From: Rhizobium sp. CC-YZS058
GTDB taxonomy: Bacteria; Pseudomonadota; Alphaproteobacteria; Rhizobiales; Rhizobiaceae
Direction of reading: 5' to 3'
Assembly (NCBI RefSeq): GCF_034720595.1
Contig: NZ_JAYESJ010000003.1
Coordinates: forward strand, 317,967-381,966
Length of the DNA stretch: 64,000 bases
Under the pieces are notes generated by a model. It saw only the letters and a list, made by a program, of their open reading frames with translations. It had not been told where the DNA came from and made no database searches. A program made the position numbers and the translations under genes. Positions 1 to 9,073 of this stretch are shown in pieces; positions within the stretch are counted from its first letter, which is position 1; the number at the start of each line of letters is the position of its first letter.

Positions 1-447
1 CGACCTTTCCTGGCTGGATACGAGGCTCTGTCAGTCTCTCTGTCCCATGCCCGGTCGCACGTCGCGGTGGCAATCGGTTGGGATGTGGCGGTCGGGATCG
101 ATGTCGAGCCGCTGTCGGGAGGCGCGCCGGATGGCGGCGTGATGGAGGAGGCGCTGACCGCCAGGGAACGCGCGCTGGTCGACACAGCGGGGGCAGGGGA
201 GGCGCAGGAGCGCTGTTTCCTGCGTCTCTGGACGGCGAAGGAGGCGATCCTGAAGGCCAATGGCCTCGGACTTCCCGCCGGCCTGCAGCAGGTGTGCTTG
301 GCCGACGGCTATGATCGTCCGCGGATCACGCTGCCGGATGCGCTCGATTTGCAGGTCGCCCTCTTCGAGCCGGCCGGTGCTGTCTGTGTTTTGGCTGTTG
401 AGAGAAATATCAAGCAGCTGATTGTCGAGCACCGACCTGTTCCTTGA
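1..447 (+). CDS. 4'-phosphopantetheinyl transferase, C-terminal part (runs off left edge)
   Basis: This is the last 148 residues of an Sfp/AcpT-type phosphopantetheinyl transferase, a cytosolic enzyme that moves the phosphopantetheine arm of coenzyme A onto a serine of a carrier protein. The frame is open from the first base, so the N-terminal part lies outside the window. Family marks are SLSHA (fragment residues 13-17), GIDVE (32-36, magnesium-binding acid residues) and WTAKEAILKA (77-86, with the Lys-Glu pair at 80-81). Its last 38 bases overlap tail to tail with the glycosyltransferase gene on the other strand. The carrier protein it serves (fatty acid, siderophore or polyketide) cannot be told from this fragment. 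Confidence 0.88.
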   Translation, partial: RPFLAGYEALSVSLSHARSHVAVAIGWDVAVGIDVEPLSGGAPDGGVMEEALTARERALVDTAGAGEAQERCFLRLWTAKEAILKANGLGLPAGLQQVCLADGYDRPRITLPDALDLQVALFEPAGAVCVLAVERNIKQLIVEHRPVP

Positions 448-1399
448 GCCACCGGGCGTGCACGTCGCCGAGCTCCCTCAAGAAGACGATATGCTGGCGG
501 AATTCGCGAATGATGAAGCGCTGCATCAGCTCGTCATAGATGTTCTTCTTCTGCGAGCGATGCTTGTAGGGCGCCAGATAGAGAGACACCGGGCCCTTGC
601 GGCGCGGAAGGCTGTATTTTGACGTCCCGGTGCGATGATCGACGAGCGGTGTGCCGTCATGCCAGAAATGGCGCGTGACGATGGCATTATAGCGCTTGCA
701 CGGTGGCGCCAGCAGGTAGGGGGCGTCGAAGGCGCGAAGGCCGAGATAGAACGTATCCTTGTCGCCCATGACATGGTCATACCAGAAGGTGCTGTGGTTG
801 TTTAGCCATTGGGTCATGTAGAAGCTGCGCCAGTGACGGACCTTGTCCAGCGCGAAGATGCCTGTCTCGAATTCCGTATCGCCGCGATAGGCGATCCCGG
901 TCAGGTCCCAGATGGTTCCCTCCTCCGTCATCTTGTAATGCTTGTTGTCCGGCCAGAAGAGTGCGCCGTGGCTTTCGTATTCCTTGGACTCGAGGATGAA
1001 GCTGAGATCACGAAGCGGGAAGCAATCTGCGTCGAGGAACAGGACGTGACGGAAGCGACTGCTCATCAACGCCGCCGGCTTGATCGGCCAGCCGCGCAAT
1101 TCCTTGACCGGTCGGCCGGGGTAATAGGGTGTCACGTCGTTGAGGGCGACATTCCACGGCTCGAAGGCCATGGCTGCCCAGTCGGGCATCTCGTCCGGTC
1201 CTGCGTACCAGATCTCGATCGGGAGAGTGACACCCTTGTCGCGCAGCAGACGAACGACTGTGTAGGCGCTCGGCACGAACGGTCCTCCGGCGCAGATCAC
1301 GATGCCGGAGCCGGAATAGGGTGGAGCCGGAGGGATATTGGCCGCCGCCGCCTCGAATGTGGCACGCGCGGTCGCGAGTGTGATGGTATCATCGCTCAT
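410..1399 (-). CDS. GT71-like putative mannosyltransferase
   Basis: A 329-residue protein resembling the MNN1/alpha-1,3-mannosyltransferase family (GT71), best known from fungi and also found in bacteria. Residues 30-65 carry the family opening (GIVICAGG, then an SAY..VRLLR stretch and LPIEIWY). FLDADCFPL places the DxD metal/nucleotide-sugar motif at Asp123 and Asp125. No signal peptide or membrane segment is visible, so it probably acts in the cytosol. The ATG used gives MSDD; an upstream in-frame start at 1417 would add six residues. Its 3' end overlaps the phosphopantetheinyl transferase gene. Donor and acceptor sugars are unknown. It fits a surface-glycan role together with the transferases to its right. 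Confidence 0.72.
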   Translation of the reverse strand: MSDDTITLATARATFEAAAANIPPAPPYSGSGIVICAGGPFVPSAYTVVRLLRDKGVTLPIEIWYAGPDEMPDWAAMAFEPWNVALNDVTPYYPGRPVKELRGWPIKPAALMSSRFRHVLFLDADCFPLRDLSFILESKEYESHGALFWPDNKHYKMTEEGTIWDLTGIAYRGDTEFETGIFALDKVRHWRSFYMTQWLNNHSTFWYDHVMGDKDTFYLGLRAFDAPYLLAPPCKRYNAIVTRHFWHDGTPLVDHRTGTSKYSLPRRKGPVSLYLAPYKHRSQKKNIYDELMQRFIIREFRQHIVFLRELGDVHARWLKEQVGARQSAA

Positions 1400-1579
1400 T
1401 GAGCCAACTCCGAACAAGATTCACTCAAGCTGGCGGCTTCCGACAGGGAAAGCCGCGTCCACACCGGCCGACACGCTGGCACAGACACGTGATCGTTGAC
1501 AACCAGATTCATGCTTGCGAACGCATGATGAATGGCCGTACTGTCAATATCTATTTCGATTATTTGATGTTTTGCTTTT

Positions 1580-4399
1580 ATGCTCGTCCGTTCAGTCGTG
1601 ATCCGATCCTGCGCGGCCTGGTCCGCCCAAGGTGGGCCTGCGCTTCGCGTTGGTCTGGTTTTCTTATCGCTAATATTTTCCTATCTGTCCATCGTGCCGC
1701 GCCTCGCTGCCGCTGCGGACGGGCTGCGCGTCGAGGAGATCACCATTGCTGCGCCGGATATCCTGGCGGTCGAGCTGCGTGAGCCCGCCTACAGCCGCGG
1801 GCGCATCGTCACGCTGCCGACGCCGGTGTCCTCCCCCGCCGGAAGCTGGATCGACAGCGCACAGGGCTATGGCATGGTCATCGGGCCGAAGCGCGATCAT
1901 CTGCGCCTCCCCGACACGCCGCCGTCGATCCGCCTCGACCGCGCTGCGGCCGATGACGCCTCCGCCTATGGCCCAATCGGCGGCCATAAGGTCATTGACG
2001 TCTTCCGGAAATCAGTTCCCTACGATTCGGGCTTCTACAGCGAAGGCGGTGCGTCGCGCACCGGGGCGAGCTTCAAGCACTATCTCTACCTCCAGCTCGA
2101 CGGGCCGCTGGAGCCCGGCACCTATTCGATTGCCTGGCCGCGGCAGATGCTGCCGCCAGCCGCTTTCACCTACGACCCTGCCGCAACACGCGCCATCGCG
2201 CTGCGCACCACCCAGGTCGGCCATACGGCAGGCGATGTCGCGAAGACCGCCTTCCTCAGCCTTTGGCTGCCCGGCGGCCCGGAGGACGGCGCGGTCGACT
2301 TTCGGCGCTATGGGCTCGATCGCTTCCGTGTGGTCGACGCGTCGGGCAAGGCTGTCTTCGAGGGTGCGATCACGCTGCGCAAGGGACCGAAGGATCCCGA
2401 GCCAGGCAATGGCGTTGCCGAGCCGCTCGGCGACTATACCCATGTTCGCAGTCCGCGTGTTGCCGTTCGCGGTATCGAACAGACGGATCCGGTGCGCATT
2501 CTTGCGCCGGGCCACGGGTTCAAGGCGGGTGACCGGATCGCTCTCGAAGGGATTGGCGGCGATCAGGACGCCGGCGCCACCTTCGCGACCGTGGCCGACG
2601 CGACACCCGATGATTTTGCTCTGTCCGACGTGAAAGGGCCGATCGCAAGCGCCTTCGACGGCGAGGGCACGGCGACGCTGGCCTATTCCAGTGGTCGATC
2701 CGGCACCTATGTCTTCGAACTCGACTATTCGCGCTTCACGCCTGCTGCCTCCGGAATTTATCGAATCGCCATTCCGGGCCTCGGTGTTTCCGATCCGATC
2801 GCCATTTCTCCCGAGACCTGGTTCGACCTCGGGGCCTTGTCGCTGGCCGGGCTCTACAACCATCGCAGCGGGATCGCTCTCGATGGACGCTTCGGCTATA
2901 CGCGGCCGGCAGCGTTTCGTCCGGGGCCGGGTCTGACGATCCACCAGAGCCGTCTGCCTCTCGCCTGGTCGCAGGAATTCGGCGGACCTCTCTCCCTCGA
3001 AAAAGGGGCAGAAGCCGGCTGGATCACTGAAGAGGCCGCGCCCGAGACCTACTGGGGCGGCTATATGGACGCCGGCGATTGGGACCGGCGGATCCAGCAT
3101 GTCGAGATCGCCTCGCTGTTGCTGGATGTCTTCGAATGGATGCCGGAGGCGATGCGCGAGCGGCGCGTCAAGGTCCCGCAATCGTCCGAGGTGCTCGACG
3201 ATCCGGCCTACAAGGCAGCCGGAGACCTGCCGGATCTGATCAATGAGGCCCTCTGGCCCATGGACTTCTTTCGCCGGCTGCAGGCGCCCGATGGCAGCAT
3301 TCACGGCGGCATCGAAAGCGCGAGCTTTCCTTTGCTTGGTGAGCCAAGCTATCTCGAGCATCAGGCCGTCTTCGCCTACGCGCCGGATGTGGTCTCGACC
3401 TTCAAATATGCCGCCGTCGCCGCCCGTCTTGCGCGTGTTCTGACCGAGATCGGCAAGACCGAGCTCGCCGATCTCTACGCAACAAGCGCGCGCGCCGCCT
3501 GGAAGGCCGGCGAGGCCGGCTTTGCCGATCCCGACCGCTTCTACGCTGCGGCCATCGCGGCGGGGGAGGAAACCGGGCTTTTCGCCGAAACGCCGTGGGA
3601 AACGCTGAAGGAGACACTGCAGAAGAACGCCGGCGAATATCGCGCGACGGCAGCAGCGTCGCTCTTCCGGCTGACCGGGGAGGCAGAGTTCAAGACGGTG
3701 TTCGAAACGGCGGTCTCCGGCGGCTTGTCGATCTACGCCCACACGGCGGATGGTGCCTGGGACTATCTCTCTAGCCCCGGTGGCGATCTGACGCTGCAGG
3801 GGCGGCTGCGTCAGCAGTTCCTGGACGAAGCGCGCATGGTCAGCAAGGCGCAGGACGCACTGGCCTATCCAAGCATGAAGCATCCCGGCGCGCCCGCCGG
3901 CTGGGGTCAAGGCACGGCGCCCGATTACAATATGGTGCAGCTCTTCATGCGAGCCTATCGGCTGCAGCCGGACGATCAGCTCCTGCGCATCATGGAACAG
4001 ACCTCCGCCGTCATCCTCGGCGCGAATCAGGTGGGCCTCAGCTTCACCACCGGCGCAGGAACCCGCCAGATCCTGCATCCCCTGCAAGAGGATCACCGCG
4101 CCATGGGCGTGGCGGCGCCGCGCGGCATCACGGTCTATGGGTTCGGCCCCCAGAGCCAGGCCGCCTATGGCTGGGTCTTCGGCCCCCCATGGTCGCCTCT
4201 GCCGGAATCGGGCACGGACGAGGACGCCGCGGCCCGCCGCATCTTCCCGCCGCGCTTCTCCATGCCCTATCTCGAATTTCTCATCGAGCATCCCGGCGTC
4301 ATCATGCAGCAGGAATATACCGTCCAGCAGCCGATCGCCACGACGGCCGCCCTGTGGTTCTTCCTCGCCATCGCCGAATCGAATCGCACGCCGCGGTAA
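1580..4399 (+). CDS. Secreted glycoside hydrolase family 9 protein (endoglucanase-like)
   Basis: A 939-residue GH9-type enzyme, a family that cleaves beta-1,4-glucans by inversion. A hydrophobic stretch at about residues 23-45 ending in LAAAA should act as a signal peptide or anchor. A long beta-rich region follows, then an Ig-like cellulase N-terminal domain ending near GLYNHRSGI (about 423). The catalytic barrel carries the GH9 signature DAGDWDRR at 497-504 (Asp497 and Asp500). Glu912, in a QQEY context near the C-terminus, is the likely proton donor. The protein is longer than single-domain GH9 enzymes because of the extra N-terminal region. No strong ribosome-binding site precedes the ATG, so the start is uncertain. 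It faces a GT4/GT26 pair and may trim cellulose or an exopolysaccharide; the substrate is inferred. Confidence 0.8.
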   Translation: MLVRSVVIRSCAAWSAQGGPALRVGLVFLSLIFSYLSIVPRLAAAADGLRVEEITIAAPDILAVELREPAYSRGRIVTLPTPVSSPAGSWIDSAQGYGMVIGPKRDHLRLPDTPPSIRLDRAAADDASAYGPIGGHKVIDVFRKSVPYDSGFYSEGGASRTGASFKHYLYLQLDGPLEPGTYSIAWPRQMLPPAAFTYDPAATRAIALRTTQVGHTAGDVAKTAFLSLWLPGGPEDGAVDFRRYGLDRFRVVDASGKAVFEGAITLRKGPKDPEPGNGVAEPLGDYTHVRSPRVAVRGIEQTDPVRILAPGHGFKAGDRIALEGIGGDQDAGATFATVADATPDDFALSDVKGPIASAFDGEGTATLAYSSGRSGTYVFELDYSRFTPAASGIYRIAIPGLGVSDPIAISPETWFDLGALSLAGLYNHRSGIALDGRFGYTRPAAFRPGPGLTIHQSRLPLAWSQEFGGPLSLEKGAEAGWITEEAAPETYWGGYMDAGDWDRRIQHVEIASLLLDVFEWMPEAMRERRVKVPQSSEVLDDPAYKAAGDLPDLINEALWPMDFFRRLQAPDGSIHGGIESASFPLLGEPSYLEHQAVFAYAPDVVSTFKYAAVAARLARVLTEIGKTELADLYATSARAAWKAGEAGFADPDRFYAAAIAAGEETGLFAETPWETLKETLQKNAGEYRATAAASLFRLTGEAEFKTVFETAVSGGLSIYAHTADGAWDYLSSPGGDLTLQGRLRQQFLDEARMVSKAQDALAYPSMKHPGAPAGWGQGTAPDYNMVQLFMRAYRLQPDDQLLRIMEQTSAVILGANQVGLSFTTGAGTRQILHPLQEDHRAMGVAAPRGITVYGFGPQSQAAYGWVFGPPWSPLPESGTDEDAAARRIFPPRFSMPYLEFLIEHPGVIMQQEYTVQQPIATTAALWFFLAIAESNRTPR

Positions 4400-4529
4400 A
4401 AATCAGTCTCATCGCGCGACGACTGAATCATGTCAGCGTGTCGGTCGACCGGGTGAGCGATGGCGACGCGCTCGGCCGCAGCGAGGTCGAACCTCCTGTT
4501 GCCCTACCGTGCCTGATCGAGCCGTTGTG

Positions 4530-5873
4530 TCAGAATGCGAAGCTTGGCTTCGACGCGCGTTTCAGGGTCCAATTGTAGATCGCGAGGATCTGCTGTGCCT
4601 TGGCGTCCCAGGTAAAGGTGCTGGCGATTCGCGCGATTGCCCCGCGGCTCAGATGCTCGAGGCGGGTCGGCTCTGCAAGAAGCCCGGCGAGCGCAGCCTC
4701 GAAGCCGTCGACGAGGCTTTGCCGGTCGGTAAAGGGAACCGCGATGCCGGATTGCGGATCGATCAGCTCCGCCGGCCCCCCGTAACGCGCCACCACCGGC
4801 ACCATGCCGAGCGCCATGGCCTCCAGCACCACCCCGCCGCCGAACTCGCGAATGCTGGGCAAGGCGAGGCAGTGACATCCGGCGAGCCGGGCCGCCAGCG
4901 CGTCATGCTGCACCCAGCCCGCGAAGGTGACATGGGCAGCGAGCCCGCGCGCCGCCACCAGCGCCTCCAGCTCCTCGCGCTGTGGACCATCGCCGATGAT
5001 GAGGATCTCGACCTGCCGGTTTCGGCAAAACGCCTCGGCCGCCTCGATCAAGATATCAGCGCCCTTATAGGGCACCAACCGCCCGACAAAGGCGAGGCGC
5101 AGCGGCCCGCTGTCCAGAGGCCGCACGCGCGGCTGAAACCGGGCGGGATCGACCCCGTTCTCGGGAATGAGATAGGCACGATCAGCCAGAGTGGTCGGAA
5201 GTTCCGACAGGGTGTGGCAGGAGCCGGCGATGATCGCCGCCGCATCGTGGCGCGTCGCCTTGTAGGCCGGCATCAGCTGATAGGCCTTGCGCAGCGGTGC
5301 GAGCCATTCGCGCTCCTTGCGGCGCACGCCGTCAAATGCTTTCGGCCAGGGAAGGCCGCCGTTCAGCGGCCCGATCACGAAGGGAATGCCGAGACGGCGA
5401 AGCTTGCGGGCCAGCAGGCTCTGGCTTGTCGGGCTGAGCGGGGTGATTCGATGGACAAGATCGAACTCGCCGGCAGACAGCCGGCCGCGGAATTGACGCC
5501 ACACCGCCTGCTCGAAGCTGTAATAGGCGAGCGCCTCCATGGCTGTGACGATCGTCCAGCCCTTTCCGCTTCCGCCGCGCAGGACATCGGCCAGCCGGTT
5601 CGTGCGCCGCGCCACATGTTCGTTGTCGATCGCGACGAAATCGGTGCCTTCAACGAGACCCTGCCGCAGAAAGGCGTCACGGTTGCGCACCTGCGTCACG
5701 ATGAGAACATCCGCATGGCGTCGAAGCGCAGTCGACAGGCTCCAGCCGATCAGCGGGACGCTGGTCCATTCCGGATTGGCCGCCTCCGCGATGACGAGGA
5801 CGCGCGGTTTGGCGCGGTCGGCAGCGCCGTTGTCGCCATGGTTGCGTTTCGCACCGTCCCTTATCGCGTGCAT
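4530..5873 (-). CDS. Glycosyltransferase family 4 (group 1)
   Basis: A 447-residue GT-B fold retaining glycosyltransferase. The N-terminal half has the Rossmann acceptor domain. PENGVDP (about 237-243) and FVGRLVPYKG (262-271) mark the start of the donor domain. The EX7E motif is complete: Glu343 in SIREFGGG and Glu351 in LEAMALG. No membrane segment is visible, so it probably works on the cytosolic face of the inner membrane during assembly of a lipid-linked repeat unit. It lies six bases downstream of the GT26 gene on the same strand, so the two are probably co-transcribed. Donor sugar is unknown. Confidence 0.85.
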   Translation of the reverse strand: MHAIRDGAKRNHGDNGAADRAKPRVLVIAEAANPEWTSVPLIGWSLSTALRRHADVLIVTQVRNRDAFLRQGLVEGTDFVAIDNEHVARRTNRLADVLRGGSGKGWTIVTAMEALAYYSFEQAVWRQFRGRLSAGEFDLVHRITPLSPTSQSLLARKLRRLGIPFVIGPLNGGLPWPKAFDGVRRKEREWLAPLRKAYQLMPAYKATRHDAAAIIAGSCHTLSELPTTLADRAYLIPENGVDPARFQPRVRPLDSGPLRLAFVGRLVPYKGADILIEAAEAFCRNRQVEILIIGDGPQREELEALVAARGLAAHVTFAGWVQHDALAARLAGCHCLALPSIREFGGGVVLEAMALGMVPVVARYGGPAELIDPQSGIAVPFTDRQSLVDGFEAALAGLLAEPTRLEHLSRGAIARIASTFTWDAKAQQILAIYNWTLKRASKPSFAF

Positions 5874-5879
5874 CGGCGG

Positions 5880-6665
5880 CTAACGCCGGCCGCGAACGGT
5901 CTTGACCACTTCTGCGCCCATCAGCCGCAGCAGGGGAGCAACGGTCGAGGCATAGCGCTTGAACAGGCGGCGGGGGTCGTTGGCCATGCGAAACAGCCAT
6001 TCGAAGCCGGATCCACGCAGCACATGCGGCGCCCGCTTCTGCATGCCGACCAGGAACTCGATCGATGCGCCACAGCAGACCGCCAGGCCGCGCGCCTCGG
6101 GATGCGTCGTCAGCCCGCAAGCAATCCGTTCGGACTGCGGGGAGCCGACGGCGATGAAGGTGAAGCGCGAAGGTTCGCAGGCAATGAAGTCGATGCAGGC
6201 TTCCATGGCATCCGGATTGCAGGCGAGGTTCTGCGGCGGCACCATGGTTCGAAACGAGACATGCGGAAAAGTCTGCATCGCACGATCGGCCACCTGCTGG
6301 TTGGCGACGATCAGGGTCACCCGGTCACCATCGCGAATGACCTCGCGAAACATCGCTTCGGTCAGGTCCGATCCGGTGACGATCGGCAGATCAACCCACA
6401 GCAGAAGGGCAAATGCGGAGATCGGCGCGCTGTCGCACAGTGAAAGCCAGGCCTTGCTATAGTATTCGCGAAGTGAAGAATCGCGGTTGAGCCGCACGAC
6501 GTGGTCGACATTGGGCGTAACGATATATTTGAAAGGCGATGTTTCGTCGATCGTGCGGATTCTCTCCAGCACTTCTTCGAAGGCCAGCGGGTCGAACGGC
6601 GCGTTAAGAAAATCCGACCGCTCGCGGCTCGCCGGGACCGACAGATTATAACTCACAAGGGTCAT
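5880..6665 (-). CDS. WecG/TagA/CpsF-family (GT26) glycosyltransferase
   Basis: A 261-residue GT26 protein, the family that adds a sugar (often N-acetylmannosamine or its uronic acid) to a lipid-linked acceptor. Family marks are the TPNVDHVV block at 50-57, a CDSAP stretch at 78-82 where many members have an ADG-type motif, and VGSPQSER at 173-180 in the nucleotide-sugar domain. The C-terminal region is basic and amphipathic (RRLFKRYAS...VRGRR), as in members that sit on the membrane through a C-terminal appendage. A GGGAG-like ribosome-binding site lies nine bases before the ATG. It is the first gene of a two-gene unit with the GT4. Confidence 0.86.
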   Translation of the reverse strand: MTLVSYNLSVPASRERSDFLNAPFDPLAFEEVLERIRTIDETSPFKYIVTPNVDHVVRLNRDSSLREYYSKAWLSLCDSAPISAFALLLWVDLPIVTGSDLTEAMFREVIRDGDRVTLIVANQQVADRAMQTFPHVSFRTMVPPQNLACNPDAMEACIDFIACEPSRFTFIAVGSPQSERIACGLTTHPEARGLAVCCGASIEFLVGMQKRAPHVLRGSGFEWLFRMANDPRRLFKRYASTVAPLLRLMGAEVVKTVRGRR

Positions 6666-7018
6666 GAGGGTTCGACTCCCGGCATAAAATCATTAAATTT
6701 TGAATAATAGAAATAAGACGGCGATTGTTTTATCTAGAAACGCCAATTAACTATTTTTTACAAGCGGAAAATGAGGATTGCGCACCGAAAACAGGGGGAT
6801 TCGCGCTCCCACTTCCTCACGCTTGAGTGATCGCGCCCTTACCGCCATTCCCTATGGTCAAACAAGCCGTAAACAGGCATGGTGGATGGGGTTGCAGGGC
6901 CTCGCTCGGCCGGGAATCATGCCTCCCATCGCAGGCTGGTTGGCGACTCAGTGGGCCGTATTTTATTTCATTCTTCTACTTGAATTGTTGTTGCGCGCGT
7001 TATTTTGCGGAGGTTGTC
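6666..7018. other. AT-rich divergent intergenic region
   Basis: No gene is recognised in these 353 bases between the divergent GT26 and GT2 genes. The left third is strikingly AT-rich for this genome and probably holds the promoter(s). The right end carries GCGGAGG five bases before the GT2 start. A long in-frame extension of the GT2 frame into this region encodes nothing family-like. No clear paired operator was found. Confidence 0.5.
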
Positions 7019-8215
7019 ATGGGTTTCATCTTGTTCTGTCTTTGGGTCGTGGCCATTCTTATCTCGATTCCGGCCCTGATCTACGGCCTCGAGATCGCCA
7101 TGTCCTTCCTTCGCCGCTCATCCGAACAACCTGTCGGCGAGCGTCCGGCTGCCGCGATCATCGTGCCCGCTCATGACGAGGAGGGTGGGATTCGTGAAAC
7201 GGTTCAGGGCATCCGCAAACAGATGCGTGCGGGAGACCGTCTGTTGGTGGTGGCTGACAATTGCCGCGACCGCACGGCCGAGATTGCCCGCGACGCCGGC
7301 GCCGAAGTGGTGGAGCGCTTCGATGACGTTTTGCGTGGCAAGGGCTATGCACTCGATGCCGGGCTGCGCACCATGGCGCTCGCAAATCTCCCCTATGTCG
7401 TCTTTATCGATGCCGATTGCTGGCTCGAAGAAGGCGCGCTCGATGCCTTGCTGGAGGCCTCGCACCAGCGCAACGGCGCGGTGCAAGGTGTCAATCTGAT
7501 GATCGCGCCGCCGGACGCCGACATCAAGATGCGCGTCGCCGAACTTGCCTTCCTCATCAAGAACAAGGTGCGCCCGCTCGGGCTGGCCCGGCTCGGGCTC
7601 GGTTGCCATTTGACCGGCAGCGCCATGGCGATCCCCACGCCGCTGATCAACCAGGCCACGGTCGCCAATGGCAATCTGGTCGAGGACATGAAGCTCGGCC
7701 TCGATCTCGCCGAGATGGGCCGCCTGCCGACATTTTGCGAGGGGTCGAGGGTCTTCAGCTATTTTCCGCATACGAAGAAGGGCCGCACGACGCAGCGTCA
7801 GCGCTGGGAAAGCGGGCACCTGGCGCTGATTGCCAAGGCGCTGCGTCATCTGGCGGCGCCGGGCATCCTCGCGCGCCCGAAGGCCGTGCTGTTCATTCTC
7901 GACCTCGTCATTCCACCGCTGAGCTTGCTCCTCGTCCTTTTGACCCTTTCCATGCTCGCGATCCTGGCCGTCACCGTTTCCCTCGGTCTGTCGCACGGGC
8001 CGGTCCTGCTGCTCGGCGCCTCGCTTCTCTGGTTCCTCGCAATGACGATCGTCGCCTGGCTCGGCTATGGGCTGACCGTGCTGCCCGTCCGCTCGGCCTT
8101 GCAGGTCGTCCCCTACATCTTCGGCAAGCTCCCCCTGTACCTCGCCACGTTACGCGGTCGCAAAGAACTCGCCTGGATCCGCACCGACCGCTCCAAGGAG
8201 CAGGACCGGGCATAG
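7019..8215 (+). CDS. Membrane-bound glycosyltransferase family 2
   Basis: A 398-residue processive-type GT2. An N-terminal membrane segment (residues 1-28) is followed by the GT-A domain: IIVPAHDEE (47-55), DAD at 121-123 for metal and nucleotide sugar, Glu212-Asp213 in LVEDMKLG as the likely catalytic base, and QRQRW at 249-253, the QxxRW motif of cellulose/hyaluronan-synthase-like enzymes. About 270-365 holds several hydrophobic helices. The ATG was chosen because GGAGG lies five bases upstream and because the longer open frame (from 6827) has no family sequence. It may polymerise or extend an extracellular polysaccharide. Product unknown. Confidence 0.84.
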   Translation: MGFILFCLWVVAILISIPALIYGLEIAMSFLRRSSEQPVGERPAAAIIVPAHDEEGGIRETVQGIRKQMRAGDRLLVVADNCRDRTAEIARDAGAEVVERFDDVLRGKGYALDAGLRTMALANLPYVVFIDADCWLEEGALDALLEASHQRNGAVQGVNLMIAPPDADIKMRVAELAFLIKNKVRPLGLARLGLGCHLTGSAMAIPTPLINQATVANGNLVEDMKLGLDLAEMGRLPTFCEGSRVFSYFPHTKKGRTTQRQRWESGHLALIAKALRHLAAPGILARPKAVLFILDLVIPPLSLLLVLLTLSMLAILAVTVSLGLSHGPVLLLGASLLWFLAMTIVAWLGYGLTVLPVRSALQVVPYIFGKLPLYLATLRGRKELAWIRTDRSKEQDRA

Positions 8216-8354
8216 GGCGAACGGCTCGCCCATGTCACCTCGGTCTCGCCTGCTCAAGGGGAGGTCGGGACCCGGAGCAGCCAGGCTACTTCTTGTTTTT
8301 GCTCTGTTCGGCTTCACGCTGCTGCCCAACAGTCCCACTCTCCTTGTAAGCGGT

Positions 8355-8370
8355 TCGGACCATGGTCCGA
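8355..8370. promoter_or_regulatory. 16-bp perfect palindrome, candidate operator
   Basis: TCGGACCATGGTCCGA reads the same on both strands. It lies in the 280-base gap between the GT2 gene and the first small secreted-protein gene, 125 bases before that start. A dimeric regulator could bind here; none is identified. Confidence 0.35.
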
Positions 8371-8495
8371 CCTGGCAGCGCAATGGTCTGCGGGACGTTT
8401 TCCGCGAAACGGGAAGGCGGCAAGGTCTCACTCGTCAAGTCCGGGAGCAGGTCCCGGCTGGTCCCGACGAACGGGATCTTGCGAGGAGAGACACC

Positions 8496-8891
8496 ATGAC
8501 CACGAAGCATCTTTTTCTGAGCGCCACCACGGGCATCGCCATGTTCGGGTTCGCGCTGTCGGCCGAGGCTGCCCTGATGCCGTCGACCACCCCGAGCCTT
8601 TCAACGATGACCGTTGGCGCTCAGATCCTTGCCCGCAAGGGAGCAGACGATCGTGGTGGGGCGTCGCGCAAGGGCCGTCATCGCGATGATCCGGCCGGGC
8701 ATGCGGCGGCCGGTGCTCCGGTTCCTGTGGAGCTTGCCCGCCGCGGCGCTGACGACAAGCCGGGCCATGTCCGCAAGGGACGGGGACAGGACGATGCGCC
8801 AGGCCATATCCGCCATGGCCGCGGCCGGGACGATGCGCCGGGCGATGATCGCGGCAACCGCCGCGGCCGCGGCAGCGACGATCGCGCCTGA
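8496..8891 (+). CDS. Small secreted protein with charged RKGR/DD repeats
   Basis: A 131-residue protein of unknown function. Residues 1-25 form a clear signal peptide ending in SAEA, so the mature part is periplasmic or extracellular. The rest is low-complexity and made of Arg, Lys, Gly, Asp and His. A unit reading LAR-K/R-GADD, a short spacer, RKGR, then DD and GH occurs at about 45-70 and 80-104, and a third half-unit (RHGRGRDD) follows at 106-113. GAGGAGAG lies six bases before the ATG, which decides this start over an upstream in-frame one at 8232. A second charged secreted protein follows. No fold or enzyme motif is visible, and such composition suggests disorder or polyanion/metal binding (inference). 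Confidence 0.65.
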   Translation: MTTKHLFLSATTGIAMFGFALSAEAALMPSTTPSLSTMTVGAQILARKGADDRGGASRKGRHRDDPAGHAAAGAPVPVELARRGADDKPGHVRKGRGQDDAPGHIRHGRGRDDAPGDDRGNRRGRGSDDRA

Positions 8892-9073
8892 TCGCACGAG
8901 CGCCGAAGATTCGGCGAGAAGAGCAAGGGTAGACCGAAGCGCGGCTTGAAACAGGCGTAAACGCGGGCTTCTCAGGCTTCGAAACTCTTCTCCGCGGGCA
9001 CTCTCGCGGAGGAGATATCCTTTTCATTCAGCGGGCGGCCAGGATTGTGGCGCCTTGGATCGAAGATCGACGA

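Noticed and set aside
2012..4291. 759-codon open frame on the minus strand opposite the GH9 gene
   Set aside because: It has no family text and its length follows from high GC in the third position of the GH9 codons. It is a shadow frame.
4137..6443. 768-codon open frame on the plus strand across the GH9 end, GT4 and GT26
   Set aside because: It crosses three real genes and a gap and has no recognisable domain. Shadow frame.
6668..6684. GGGTTCGACTCCCGG resembling a tRNA T-arm
   Set aside because: Only about three stem pairs form and there is no acceptor, anticodon or D-arm around it. It is not a tRNA, and evidence for an attachment site is lacking.
8521..8891. CRISPR-like or tandem DNA repeat
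   Set aside because: The repetition is at the protein level in a coding region with imperfect DNA copies and no spacers.
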